Assembly (NCBI RefSeq): GCF_014041935.1
Contig: NZ_CP059491.1
Coordinates: forward strand, 4,216,001 to 4,280,000
Source of the DNA: Gordonia jinghuaiqii
Lineage (GTDB): Bacteria; Actinomycetota; Actinomycetes; Mycobacteriales; Mycobacteriaceae
Direction of reading: 5' to 3'
DNA length: 64,000 nucleotides
Numbering within the stretch: position 1 is the first letter of the stretch; each line of letters opens with the position of its first letter. A program made the position numbers and the translations under genes. The notes under the pieces were generated by a model that was given only the letters and a program-made list of their open reading frames with translations, was not told the origin of the DNA and did no database searches. Positions 54,084 through 62,415 of this stretch are shown here, one piece after another.

Positions 54084-54647
54084 TCACTGCGAGTACACCT
54101 CGGGCTTCAGCCGGCCGATGTAGGGCAGGTCGCGATACCGCTCGGCGTAGTCCAGGCCGTAGCCGACGACGAACTCGTTCGGGATGTCGAAGCCCACGTC
54201 GGCGACCCGCACGGGCGAACGCACGGCCTCCGGTTTGCGCAGCAGGGTGCACACCTCGAGGCTGCGTGGCGAACGGGTCGCGAGATTCTTCATCAGCCAC
54301 GACAGCGTGAGGCCGGAATCGATGATGTCCTCGACGATCAGGACGTCACGGCCCTCGATGTCGCGGTCGAGGTCCTTGAGGATGCGCACGACGCCCGAGG
54401 AGGAGGTCGACGACCCGTAGCTCGAGACCGCCATGAACTCCATCTGGGACGGAATCGGCAGCGCACGGGCGAAGTCGGTCATGAACATGATCGCGCCCTT
54501 GAGTACCCCGACGAGGACCAGATCCTCTTCGATGTCGGCGTATCGCGACGCGACGGACTGGGCTAGCTCGGCGGTGCGCTGTTTGATCCGTTCCTCGGAG
54601 ATCAGAACGGCGTCGATGTCAGCGGCGTACGGGTCGGCAAACTGCAC
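54084..54647 (-). CDS. hpt: Hypoxanthine(-guanine) phosphoribosyltransferase
   Basis: 187 residues: [22 protein letters not shown] near residue 45, [53 protein letters not shown] near 70-120 (flexible loop then PRPP-binding motif) and [28 protein letters not shown]. It salvages hypoxanthine and guanine with PRPP. It matches Rv3624c in sequence and in position near ftsH and tilS. ATG 54647 is the first start; a weak site precedes it. A gap of about 200 bases separates it from ftsH, with no gene seen there. Confidence 0.95.
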   Translation of the reverse strand: MQFADPYAADIDAVLISEERIKQRTAELAQSVASRYADIEEDLVLVGVLKGAIMFMTDFARALPIPSQMEFMAVSSYGSSTSSSGVVRILKDLDRDIEGRDVLIVEDIIDSGLTLSWLMKNLATRSPRSLEVCTLLRKPEAVRSPVRVADVGFDIPNEFVVGYGLDYAERYRDLPYIGRLKPEVYSQ

Positions 54648-54978
54648 GTGCTCAGCTTGTCATGTTTTCGCGGTCACACAGGCAACGGGTGCTGATCCGC
54701 AGCGGATACACCCGACGTGATAACCGTTCAAACCACCAGCGGAAATGGCGGAGGAAATGCACATGATCGCCACGGCGTCGATCAAGACCACCGTTTAGCC
54801 GAATTGATAGTCAGATAACAGCTCGGTAACAATATACAACACAGGCACCATTCCACGCGGATCCATTTCGTTACCGAACAGACATCTGACATTGTCAGAT
54901 CAAGCAGTCTAGGCGTGGCTGCCACATTTCCCCTCCCCTCCCCTCGCCCCGGCCCTGGTCGGACAGAAAGAGGACCCC
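54648..54978. promoter_or_regulatory. AT-richer 331-base control region between hpt and the secreted-protein gene
   Basis: No gene was found. Base composition is clearly lower in GC than the neighbours. It contains a TATACA hexamer near 54834, a 17-bp palindrome at 54884-54900 and a C-rich run just before the AAGAGG site of the next gene. Confidence 0.55.
54884..54900. promoter_or_regulatory. Perfect 17-bp palindrome, candidate operator
   Basis: ATCTGACATTGTCAGAT has 8-bp arms around a single central T, 79 bases before the GTG at 54979. A half-site-like AGTCAGATAA lies further upstream (about 54809). Confidence 0.55.
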
Positions 54979-55701
54979 GTGCACCCCACCTCGCGTATCC
55001 CCCTGCGCAAGAACCCGTTGAGCCGGATTCGCCTCAGCGCCATCCTCAGCCTGGCCGTCGCATCCGTCACCATGTTTGCAGCAACTGCTGAAGCCCGCCC
55101 CTCGCAAGACCTTCCGGTCACCTACTCGCTGTCGCACACCGCGTCGTCGGTGAACATGTCGGTGCAGAACGGCGAGTTCGCACGTGAGGACGGAAAGCTC
55201 GTCCTGCGAAATCTAATCGGCCATGAAGTACTTCGAATTCCGCTGGTCTACCGCAACGAGAATCGACAGTTCCCCATCGACACCACCATTTCGAACGGGA
55301 ACGCGACCCTCATTCCGTCGAAGGACGTATCACGTTCGGTGGAACTGTCCCCCGCCCTGGTCGAACCCGTCCGCGCCGCCGCGCAAACGCTGCCGCAAAC
55401 GCGTCAGCAACGCGACGATGAGGCACTGCAGCGGATGATCAGCCAGTTCAGCGCCGGCATGACGATCTCTCAGTGGGTCGGCCTCGCGCTCGGCGTCGTC
55501 GTGGGCGGTGTCCTCGGGTGCATCCTCGGAGCGGCGATCGGATGCCTGCCGGCCATCCCGCTGGGCGCTTCCATCGGAGGGATCGCCGGCGTCGTGGTCG
55601 GTGGCGGCGCGTCCCTCGCGGTCGCGGCCTTCCATTACTTCCAGACCATCACCTCGCCGTTCAAGCCCCCTCGCCAGCAACAGCAGCGCGCCCCTCGCTG
55701 A
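54979..55701 (+). CDS. Secreted or surface protein with glycine-zipper segment
   Basis: 240 residues. The N-terminus is a signal peptide (basic start, hydrophobic AILSLAVASVTMFAATAEA, cleavage likely near residue 39). A soluble domain follows (YSLSHTASSVNMSVQNGEFAREDGKLVLRNLIGHEVLRIPLVYR), similar to small secreted proteins (DUF8020-type) common in Gordonia and Rhodococcus. The C-terminal GLALGVVVGGVLGCILGAAIGC, then IPLGASIGGIAGVVVGGGASLAVAA, is a glycine-zipper hydrophobic region with two Cys, probably membrane-inserting. It ends KPPRQQQQRAPR. Function unknown. GTG 54979 has AAGAGG upstream. Confidence 0.75.
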   Translation: MHPTSRIPLRKNPLSRIRLSAILSLAVASVTMFAATAEARPSQDLPVTYSLSHTASSVNMSVQNGEFAREDGKLVLRNLIGHEVLRIPLVYRNENRQFPIDTTISNGNATLIPSKDVSRSVELSPALVEPVRAAAQTLPQTRQQRDDEALQRMISQFSAGMTISQWVGLALGVVVGGVLGCILGAAIGCLPAIPLGASIGGIAGVVVGGGASLAVAAFHYFQTITSPFKPPRQQQQRAPR

Positions 55702-55729
55702 CGGCGCGCGACGCCTGCACAAGGCACAC

Positions 55730-55769
55730 CTGACGGTCCGTCTCACCTCGCGGTGAGGCGGACCGTCAG
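55730..55769. terminator. Hairpin shared by the secreted-protein gene and tilS 3' end
   Basis: CTGACGGTCCG (55730-55740) pairs with CGGACCGTCAG (55759-55769), with a CTCACC/GGTGAG inner stem. The right arm lies inside the last tilS codons (stop at 55743). Confidence 0.7.
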
Positions 55770-56693
55770 CGTATTGCCGGTGAGTTCGACGACGCGGCGC
55801 GTCGCGGGGTCGCCTCCGATGGCGACCTGAGCCCCCCGGCCGGCCCCCGGAGCCACGAGCGCGACGACCGCGGTGATCACGCGGTGCGTGGGTTCGGTGG
55901 CGCCGACACCGGACAGCCAGCGACGGACGACGCGTGTCCGCACGGCCATCGGCACCTCACGCAGCGGATCGACCGCGAGCCCGTCGGCATGGATTGCGCC
56001 GACCGCCACCCGATGCGCCCACTCGTCGAGAGCGTCGTTGTCGTCCTGCAGGCCGGCTGCGGTACGACCCAGCGCCTCGACGACGCCGCCGTGGAGCACA
56101 TCGTCGAGCAGCGGCAGGACCTCGGCCCGCAACCGCACCCGGGTGAAGCGCGTGTCACGGTTGTGCGGGTCGTGATGAGGGGCGAGACCGAAGTCGGTAC
56201 ACGCACCCAGGGTCTGCGAACGCCGGACCCCGAGGAACGGCCTTCCCCACGGCGGATTCCATTCGCGCATCCCGGCGATCGACCGGGCACCGGAGCCGCG
56301 GGCCAATCCCAGCAGCACCGTCTCCGCCTGATCGTCGGCGGTGTGGGCGAGCAGAACCGGATGGTCGTCGCGTGCGGCGTCGAGCGCGGCGTACCGGGCC
56401 TCCCGCGCGGCGGCTTCGAGGCCACCCCGCCGGCCGACGCTCACCGGCAGGATCCGGGTCTGCGCCCCGAGCGCCGCGGCTGCCTCCGATGCCTCGGCGG
56501 CCACCCGGGAAGAACCCGACTGGAGACCGTGGTCGACGATCAGCGCGGTGACGTCGAGCCCGGAGCGGACCGCGGCCGCGGTCAGCGCGAGCGAGTCCGG
56601 GCCGCCGGACAGTCCCACGCAGACCTGCGACCCGTCGAGATGAGCGGCCGCGAATTCCGCGACCGCCCGCCTCACAACACCCGCTGAATCCAT
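55743..56693 (-). CDS. tilS: tRNA(Ile)-lysidine synthase
   Basis: 316 residues: PP-loop QVCVGLSGGPDSLALTAAAVRSG near residue 22, IVDHGLQSGS, LLAHTADDQAETVLLGLARGSGARSIAGM near 115 and RRSQTLGACTDFGLAPHHDPHNRDTRFTRVRLRAEVLPLL near 155. It converts the wobble C of tRNA-Ile(CAU) to lysidine so that it reads AUA. It is the short actinobacterial form without a full C-terminal domain. The ATG at 56693 overlaps the DUF2342 gene by 22 bases; a GTG near 56675 is an alternative. Matches Rv3625c. Confidence 0.93.
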   Translation of the reverse strand: MDSAGVVRRAVAEFAAAHLDGSQVCVGLSGGPDSLALTAAAVRSGLDVTALIVDHGLQSGSSRVAAEASEAAAALGAQTRILPVSVGRRGGLEAAAREARYAALDAARDDHPVLLAHTADDQAETVLLGLARGSGARSIAGMREWNPPWGRPFLGVRRSQTLGACTDFGLAPHHDPHNRDTRFTRVRLRAEVLPLLDDVLHGGVVEALGRTAAGLQDDNDALDEWAHRVAVGAIHADGLAVDPLREVPMAVRTRVVRRWLSGVGATEPTHRVITAVVALVAPGAGRGAQVAIGGDPATRRVVELTGNTLTVRLTAR

Positions 56694-57817
56694 GCCTGCG
56701 GTGCGTCGATCTCTTCCGGGCGCGGCATCGTCTCGGGCGAGGTCCAGATCGTGTTGAACCGCTCCATGCCGACGGTGGCGACCACCTCGTCGACGAAGGC
56801 CTTACCCCGGATGTACTGGGCGAGCTTGGCATCCATGCCGATGAGCGCCCGGATGATGCGCTGCACCGGATTCTGCGGGGCCTTGCGCCGTTTGTCGAAG
56901 GCGGTGCGGATGCGCGCCACCGACGGCACGTGCGCGGGACCCACCGCGTCCATGACGTGGTCGGCGTGGCCCTCGAGCAGGGTGCCGAGCACCATCATGC
57001 GCTGGAATGCCTCGTACTGTTCGGGACTCTGCAGCAGTTGCATCGCACCGATGATCCCCTTCTCGCGGGGCCCGTCGGACCCCTTGAGCGCCTTGGTCAT
57101 CCGGGTGACGATCTCGGTGGTGGATTCGCCGGCGTCGGAGGTCAGGGTGGCGACGTTGTCCTGCATGTAGTCGCGCAGCCACGGGTTGGCCGAGAACTGC
57201 ACACGGTGGGTGACCTCGTGCAGACACACCCAGAGGCGGAAGTCCGACGGGATCACCTTGAGCTGGCGTTCGACGCCGATGATGTTGGGTGTCACCACCA
57301 TCAGCACACCCGGTTCGCCGGTCTCGGGGTCCGGGGTGAAGGGATCGTACTGGCCGAGGATGGCCGTGGAGAGGAAGGCTAGCAGGCCGCCGGCCTGGAG
57401 TCCGCCGAAGCGGGCCGCCAGCCCGGACGAACCGGCCTCCTCGGCGTCGGCCCCGAGCATCGAACGCATCGACATCGACGACGCGTCGATCCATCCGGGA
57501 CGGTCGAGGACCCGGGTGGCGGGAACGCGCAGGCCGTCGGCCAGACCGGTGACCTCGCGTACCGGCGCCTCCGCGCGGGTCGCGGCGTCGGCGAGTTCGG
57601 CCTGTGCCGCCGAATAGGTGTACGCGGTGGTCTTGGGGCCCGGGCGCACGAGCCGCTTGGCGGTCGACGCGGCCAGCGACCAGTCGATCTGCGATCCGAT
57701 GCTCTCGCGACGGTCCTCCTCGGCCACCCGCACCCCGGTGACCGTGCTGTCGGCGGCCGCGCTGTCGGCCCCTGCCACGCTGGTTCCTGCCACGCTGTCG
57801 GTTCCTGACCTGGTCAT
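56672..57817 (-). CDS. Zinc-dependent DUF2342 (F420-biosynthesis-associated) protein, Rv3626c-like
   Basis: 381 residues: IDWSLAASTAKRLVRPGP near residue 45, WIDASSMSMRSMLG near 105, and LWVCLHEVTHRVQFSANPWLRDYM near 205 containing an HExxH zinc-metalloprotease motif; EGHADHVMDAVGP follows, with a plausible third ligand Glu. The family is annotated as coenzyme-F420-biosynthesis-associated or zinc-dependent metalloprotease-like; neither role is proven to my knowledge. The ATG at 57817 overlaps the dacB stop (ATGA). The N-terminal 30 residues are Ala/Ser/Gly repeats. Confidence 0.85.
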   Translation of the reverse strand: MTRSGTDSVAGTSVAGADSAAADSTVTGVRVAEEDRRESIGSQIDWSLAASTAKRLVRPGPKTTAYTYSAAQAELADAATRAEAPVREVTGLADGLRVPATRVLDRPGWIDASSMSMRSMLGADAEEAGSSGLAARFGGLQAGGLLAFLSTAILGQYDPFTPDPETGEPGVLMVVTPNIIGVERQLKVIPSDFRLWVCLHEVTHRVQFSANPWLRDYMQDNVATLTSDAGESTTEIVTRMTKALKGSDGPREKGIIGAMQLLQSPEQYEAFQRMMVLGTLLEGHADHVMDAVGPAHVPSVARIRTAFDKRRKAPQNPVQRIIRALIGMDAKLAQYIRGKAFVDEVVATVGMERFNTIWTSPETMPRPEEIDAPQAWIQRVL

Positions 57818-59316
57818 CGGCACCCGCACTCTCTCAGTTGACCCACCACGGCGTCGAGGGCGGGTCTCGCGTCCGCCGGTGAGGTGCCGCCGGACATCAG
57901 GGCGAACGACAGCACGCGGCCGTCGATCGTTTGGACTATGCCCGTCAACGAACTGACCCCGGTGAGTGTTCCGGTCTTGGCCCGCACCCAGCCCGCGCCG
58001 GGGTTGGTGGCGCCGAACCGGTCGGCCAGGGTGCCGGTGCCGGCCGCGATCGGCAGCCCGTCGAGCATCGGCCGCAGGGCGGGTTTGCCCGGTCCGCTGG
58101 CCGCCGTCATGACCGCGTCGAGCAGCGCGGGTGTGGTGCGGTTGGCGTAGGAGATACCCGAGGCGTCGCGCAGGGTGGTGCCGGGCCACTGCTCGGGGAA
58201 CATCGAGGACAACACCTGCTCGACGGCATCGACCCCGCCCGCGTGGGTCGGCGGACCACCGCGGTACACCGACAGTTCGACGGCGAGCGACTCGGCCAGC
58301 ACGTTGTCGCTGTGGCGCAACATGTCGTTGACCCTGGTGACCAGGGGTGCGGACTCGACTTCGGCGATGACGCGGTCGCCGGTGGGAGCGGTCGTCTCGG
58401 TGACCGGCCCGTCGACGCCGAGGGCGGCGGCGAGCGCCTCACCGGCCATGATGCCCGGCGTCGGACTGCGCGGCGAGTATTCGTCGAGCGGTTCGAGGCG
58501 GGCGCCGTCGATCATCAACGATTCGATGGGGGCGATGTCGCCGCCGGTGATGTCGCGCCGATCCCAGGTGCTGTCCATCGTCGGCCCGGAGAAGGCACCC
58601 AGATCCACCGCCACCGACGTCACCGGGAGCTCGGTCCGCCTGATCTGGTCGGCGAGGTCGGCGATGCGGGCGGGGTCGGTGTAGAAAGTGTCGGCGTCGG
58701 CGGGTTGCGCCGACAGCGTCGGATCGCCCGCGCCCCGCAGGATCACCTGTCCGTCGGCACCGGCGATCACCGTCGTCGTCAGTCGCTGGTCGTGCGGCAT
58801 CGCATCGAGGAAGGCCGCGGCGGAGAGGACCTTGGCGTTCGACGCCGGGATGCGTGGCCGTTGCGGGTTGCGCGTCCACAGGACCTGGCCGGTCAGCGAA
58901 TCGGTGATCATTCCGGTCAGCTCCCCCAGCGCGGGATCGCGCAGGGCGGGCGTGATGGCGCGGATCACCCCGGTCGGGGTCGGCGCAGGTGCGGTGGCGG
59001 CCACCGGGTCGATCAGCGGGTCGACGGCGATCGCGGCGGGCTGCGGCGGGATTCCCGGCGGCAGTGCGGGGTCGCGGTCCACCCGTAGGGCGACGACGAC
59101 CGCGGCGGTCGAGGCCAGCGCCAGGATCACCACGGCGGCGATCGTCCACCACAGGAGTTTCCGACCGCGGCGACCCCCGGTGCTCGTCGATGCGGCGCTC
59201 GTCGATGCGGGTCTGGTCGGTGCGCCCACAAAGCCTCCGGGTCTCTCGCGCTGCACGGTCGGTGGCGACCCGCTCGGCATACCGTCAGGGAAACGAACTT
59301 CCAGGGGTACGAACAT
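57814..59316 (-). CDS. dacB: D-alanyl-D-alanine carboxypeptidase/endopeptidase (PBP4 family)
   Basis: 500 residues: a Pro/Ser/Arg-rich cytosolic start, one membrane segment ([24 protein letters not shown] near residue 70), then a PBP4-type domain: SxxK in [15 protein letters not shown] near 165, SxN in [13 protein letters not shown] near 345 and KTG in [15 protein letters not shown] near 450. It trims peptidoglycan stem peptides outside the membrane. The start is uncertain: ATG 59316 lies just after a GATACT -10-like hexamer (near-leaderless), ATG 59280 is 12 codons shorter. Divergent from ppa, as Rv3627c is from Rv3628. Confidence 0.88.
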   Translation of the reverse strand: MFVPLEVRFPDGMPSGSPPTVQRERPGGFVGAPTRPASTSAASTSTGGRRGRKLLWWTIAAVVILALASTAAVVVALRVDRDPALPPGIPPQPAAIAVDPLIDPVAATAPAPTPTGVIRAITPALRDPALGELTGMITDSLTGQVLWTRNPQRPRIPASNAKVLSAAAFLDAMPHDQRLTTTVIAGADGQVILRGAGDPTLSAQPADADTFYTDPARIADLADQIRRTELPVTSVAVDLGAFSGPTMDSTWDRRDITGGDIAPIESLMIDGARLEPLDEYSPRSPTPGIMAGEALAAALGVDGPVTETTAPTGDRVIAEVESAPLVTRVNDMLRHSDNVLAESLAVELSVYRGGPPTHAGGVDAVEQVLSSMFPEQWPGTTLRDASGISYANRTTPALLDAVMTAASGPGKPALRPMLDGLPIAAGTGTLADRFGATNPGAGWVRAKTGTLTGVSSLTGIVQTIDGRVLSFALMSGGTSPADARPALDAVVGQLRECGCR

Positions 59317-59406
59317 CGAGGTCGTCGGACTAACAGTATCGTTGGAGCCGCGTGCGGCCGTCTCGGCCCGGCGCAGCATCTCCGATCCAGACTGCCAGGA
59401 GGAACA

Positions 59407-59919
59407 GTGGAATTCGATGTGACCATCGAGATCCCCAAGGGTGGCCGAAACAAGTATGAGGTCGACCACGAGACGGGGAAGGTCTACCTCGACCGCTACC
59501 TGTACACCTCGATGGGATACCCGGCCGACTACGGCTACATCGACGGCACCCTCGGTGAGGACGGCGACCCGCTCGACGCGATGGTCCTGCTCCCCGAGTC
59601 GGTGTTCCCCGGCATCATCGTGCGGGCCCGCATCGTCGGGATGTACACCATGAGCGACGAGGCCGGCGGCGACGACAAGCTGCTGTGCGTGCCGGCCGGT
59701 GACGTGCGCTGGGACCACATCAAGGACATCACCGACGTGTCCGAGTACGAGCTCGGCCCGATCTCACACTTCTTCGAGCACTACAAGGACCTCGAGCCCG
59801 GCAAGGAGGTCCAGCCCGGCGGTTGGGTCGGCCGGTCCGAGGCCGAGAAGATCGCCCAGGAGGCCATCGACCGCCTGGCCCAGCACCCCGACGCGGCCAA
59901 CGAGCCCTCGCGCGGCTGA
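59407..59919 (+). CDS. ppa: Inorganic pyrophosphatase (family I)
   Basis: 170 residues: [65 protein letters not shown] contains the family signature [10 protein letters not shown] with the metal-binding Asp residues near 58-63; [15 protein letters not shown] and [16 protein letters not shown] follow. It hydrolyses pyrophosphate released by biosynthesis. The GTG at 59407 has AGGAGG four bases upstream. Ends at a strong terminator (59941-59977). Confidence 0.96.
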   Translation: MEFDVTIEIPKGGRNKYEVDHETGKVYLDRYLYTSMGYPADYGYIDGTLGEDGDPLDAMVLLPESVFPGIIVRARIVGMYTMSDEAGGDDKLLCVPAGDVRWDHIKDITDVSEYELGPISHFFEHYKDLEPGKEVQPGGWVGRSEAEKIAQEAIDRLAQHPDAANEPSRG

Positions 59920-59940
59920 CACCACCGCTTCACCTACGAG

Positions 59941-59977
59941 ACCGCCGACGACGTTCCCCGAGGACGTCGTCGGCGGT
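59941..59977 (+). terminator. Rho-independent-type terminator of ppa
   Basis: ACCGCCGACGACGT and its complement form a 14-bp stem with a nine-base loop, followed by TTCCGTCTTTCT. Confidence 0.85.
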
Positions 59978-60095
59978 TTCCGTCTTTCTGGGGAGTCGGG
60001 ACGTCCGTATGAGTCGTGGCCCCGTTTGTGCGAGAGATGACCCGGATTCAGCGCAATCGACCGCGGCGACTCGATACCGGCGATACTCTCTCTGC

Positions 60096-60785
60096 ATGTC
60101 GAGTCTCACGTCGTCGGTCGCTCGCTTCGTGGTCGACGCCCTGAATCGGCCTTCGGAGCCGGGCGACGCCGTCGACCACGCAATCCTGGACGCGGCGTTG
60201 CGCTGCATCGGCCTGTACGGCATCGAGCGGATGACCATGAGCGATGTCGCGCGCGATGCCGGGGTGGGGCGTGCGACGGTGTTCCGCCGGTTCGAGTCGA
60301 AGGACGAACTGATCCGGCGGGCCTTTGCGTTCGAGCTGACGAGGATCGGTGAGGATTTCGCCGACGCCGTCAGCGTGATCGACGACCCGCGTGAGCAACT
60401 CGTCGAATTGATCGTGGAAGCGATCCGCGTTGCGCGGACCCATCCGATAGGGGTGCGGCTGGTGCAGGACGGAACGGCCGTAGCCGTGCACAGGGACCGG
60501 CAGATCGCGGCACCTCAGCTCATGCTGCTCACCGCGCACATCGCGGACTGCGCCGAGCGTGTCGACCGTGAAGTCGATGCCGCAGCGATCGCTGAGGTCC
60601 TCTGGAGGTTCATCGGAAGTGTCTGGCTGACACCGGACTACGGATTGGCGGCCGACGATCCCGCGGCTGTCCGCCGCATGGTCCACGTGATCCTCAGTCC
60701 GCTGACCGACGCACCAGATGTGCGGCGAGATCCCCACCACAGCAAGACAACCCACAGGAGTGACGATGGCGCAACCACGGTCTGA
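60096..60785 (+). CDS. TetR-family regulator upstream of an MpaB-like oxygenase
   Basis: 229 residues: an N-terminal extension, then HTH GIERMTMSDVARDAGVGRATVFRRFESKDELIRRAF near residues 45-80 and a helical sensor domain ending VRRMVHVILSPLTD. A GATACT hexamer at 60082-60087 sits 8 bases before the ATG with no ribosome-binding site between, so the message is probably leaderless. It overlaps the next gene by 20 bases in the same direction, so regulator and oxygenase are co-expressed. Inducer unknown. Confidence 0.86.
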   Translation: MSSLTSSVARFVVDALNRPSEPGDAVDHAILDAALRCIGLYGIERMTMSDVARDAGVGRATVFRRFESKDELIRRAFAFELTRIGEDFADAVSVIDDPREQLVELIVEAIRVARTHPIGVRLVQDGTAVAVHRDRQIAAPQLMLLTAHIADCAERVDREVDAAAIAEVLWRFIGSVWLTPDYGLAADDPAAVRRMVHVILSPLTDAPDVRRDPHHSKTTHRSDDGATTV

Positions 60786-61740
60786 ACACTCGGGTGACGA
60801 CCTCACCATCGACGGTCCGCCGCTCGAAGGTCACGCCCTGCAGCGCTACGAGCAGTTCCGCTGGTTCTGCGGGACCGGCCTGATCGGACTGTTCGCCGCG
60901 GCCTATGTCGATCAGGGCATGCAGCGCGACGTCTCCAACGCGACGTGGGCCACCGGCAGGTACGAGAACAGACCGCTGGAACGCAACATGCGCACGATGG
61001 CGGCGGGTCAGCTCGTGATGTGGGGGGATGCGGAGCTCAACGCCCGGCACCTCGACCGCATCAAGACGTTGCACCGCGAGGTCAAGGGCATCGGGCGAGA
61101 CGGCAAGCACTACAGCGCATACTCACCCCGCGCCTGGAACCTGGTCTATCTCAGCATGTTTCTCCTCTACCGCAATTCGTACACGCCGATCACCGGTGAC
61201 CCGCTCGGCGAGCGGGACAACGAGATCTTCTATCGCCTCATGTGGGACAAGATGGGCTCGTTGTCGTTCACAGGGAAGGCGTCGGCGCTGCCGCGCTCGT
61301 ACGCCGAGGCGATGGCCTACTACGACGACCTGCTCGAGAACGACCTGCAGGACACGTACATGTTGGAGGTCGGACGCAGGCTGTTCGCCACCCCTCCTGC
61401 GCCAGATGGGTTGCCCGCCGTACTTCGTCCACTGTGGCCGGCAATGTCCCGGGTCGCCGGTGAGGTGGCGATCACCTGCGGCATGGCCATCAGCCGGCCG
61501 AAGGTCCGTGAGGTCTTCGGGTTCCCGTTCACTCGGATGCGGCGCATCGAGTTCGCGGTGATGTGCCGGATTCTCCCGATTCTCTATCGCCGGGCGCCCA
61601 AGCGGATTCTGATGACGCCCCTCGCATACAACCGCTGGCAGTACGAACAGCTGGTACACAAACTGGAGGAAACCCAACTCGAGTCGTTCCGTCCCGATCC
61701 CGAACTCACGCCGCAGCATGTCTCGCTCGAGGGCGGGTGA
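60766..61740 (+). CDS. MpaB/DUF2236-family oxygenase
   Basis: 324 residues: FRWFCGTGLIGLFAAAYVDQGMQRDV near residue 30, RYENRPLERNMRTMAAGQLVMWGD near 65, LHREVKGIGRDGKHYSAYSPRAWNLVYLSMFLLYR near 105 (the haem-region His/Arg-rich segment of the family) and YNRWQYEQLVHKLEETQLESF near the end. The family includes MpaB' and the latex-clearing protein Lcp, haem oxygenases acting on hydrophobic polyprenyl chains. ATG 60766 follows AGGAG at five bases. Substrate unknown; control by the preceding TetR is likely. Confidence 0.82.
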   Translation: MAQPRSEHSGDDLTIDGPPLEGHALQRYEQFRWFCGTGLIGLFAAAYVDQGMQRDVSNATWATGRYENRPLERNMRTMAAGQLVMWGDAELNARHLDRIKTLHREVKGIGRDGKHYSAYSPRAWNLVYLSMFLLYRNSYTPITGDPLGERDNEIFYRLMWDKMGSLSFTGKASALPRSYAEAMAYYDDLLENDLQDTYMLEVGRRLFATPPAPDGLPAVLRPLWPAMSRVAGEVAITCGMAISRPKVREVFGFPFTRMRRIEFAVMCRILPILYRRAPKRILMTPLAYNRWQYEQLVHKLEETQLESFRPDPELTPQHVSLEGG

Positions 61741-61907
61741 TGTGAAGACCGAGGATCTGCACGTCGTCGGTGGCGACTGTCTTCGCGCCTGCACGAGTGG
61801 CGGCGGGATCGTCCCGGTGGAGCAGTGATCTTGTCGATCGGGTCCGCACTCGCCGTCGTACCTCGCATACCCGACCGGCGACAGAAGCATCGCTTCGCGC
61901 GCGCAGC

Positions 61908-62408
61908 CTAGGCGACGCGGTATCGCGCGTTCTCGAAGACCGGCAGGACCTGTTCGCGGATGCGCTGTTCGGTGGCCGCCCCGTCGATCGGGGTGAGGAT
62001 CACGGCGTCGGCGACCTCGGCGGCATAGATGTCGCGGAGCAGCGTCGTCAGGCCGGAGACGGTTCCGACATACCGGACGGTCTCCGAGTCGATCGCCGCG
62101 AACCGCCCGGCATGTTCTGCCGCTGCACGCGCGGAGGCCGCCTGAGGCGCGATCGCCACCTCGACTTCGAGGGCGACGACGAACTTCGCCGGATCGTGGC
62201 TTCCGGCCCGGAGCAGCGACCGCGCACGCTGCGCGTCCCGTAGCGTCTCGCGGCGCACCACGAGCGGGAACGTCCGCGCGAGCGGATCGCCGGCGACGGC
62301 GATCTGGAACTGCGGGCGTCCGATGCTGACGGTGTTGGTGGCGGCGGTGCCGGTGGAGGTGTCGGTGGCACTGTTCCGGGCCGCTGGTGCGTCGAGTTCG
62401 ATGGTCAT
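61908..62408 (-). CDS. Small protein resembling the C-terminal part of luciferase-like monooxygenases
   Basis: 166 residues. The last 60 (SETVRYVGTVSGLTTLLRDIYAAEVADAVILTP, then REQVLPVFENARYRVA) look like the end of LLM-family flavin monooxygenases such as nitrilotriacetate monooxygenase, where VRYVGT..V...L is typical. The TIM-barrel N-terminus is absent. The middle has FQIAVAGDPLARTFPLVVRRETLRDAQRARSLLRAG. It follows the cysteine-desulfurase-like gene by 7 bases, so it is in the same operon. It could be a truncated enzyme, a partner subunit or an unrelated protein; family uncertain. Confidence 0.6.
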   Translation of the reverse strand: MTIELDAPAARNSATDTSTGTAATNTVSIGRPQFQIAVAGDPLARTFPLVVRRETLRDAQRARSLLRAGSHDPAKFVVALEVEVAIAPQAASARAAAEHAGRFAAIDSETVRYVGTVSGLTTLLRDIYAAEVADAVILTPIDGAATEQRIREQVLPVFENARYRVA

Positions 62409-62415
62409 CTGAGTG

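Noticed and set aside
61741..61907. Gap between the MpaB-like oxygenase and the LLM-tail gene
   Set aside because: No gene, clear hairpin or repeat was visible in this 167-base convergent gap.
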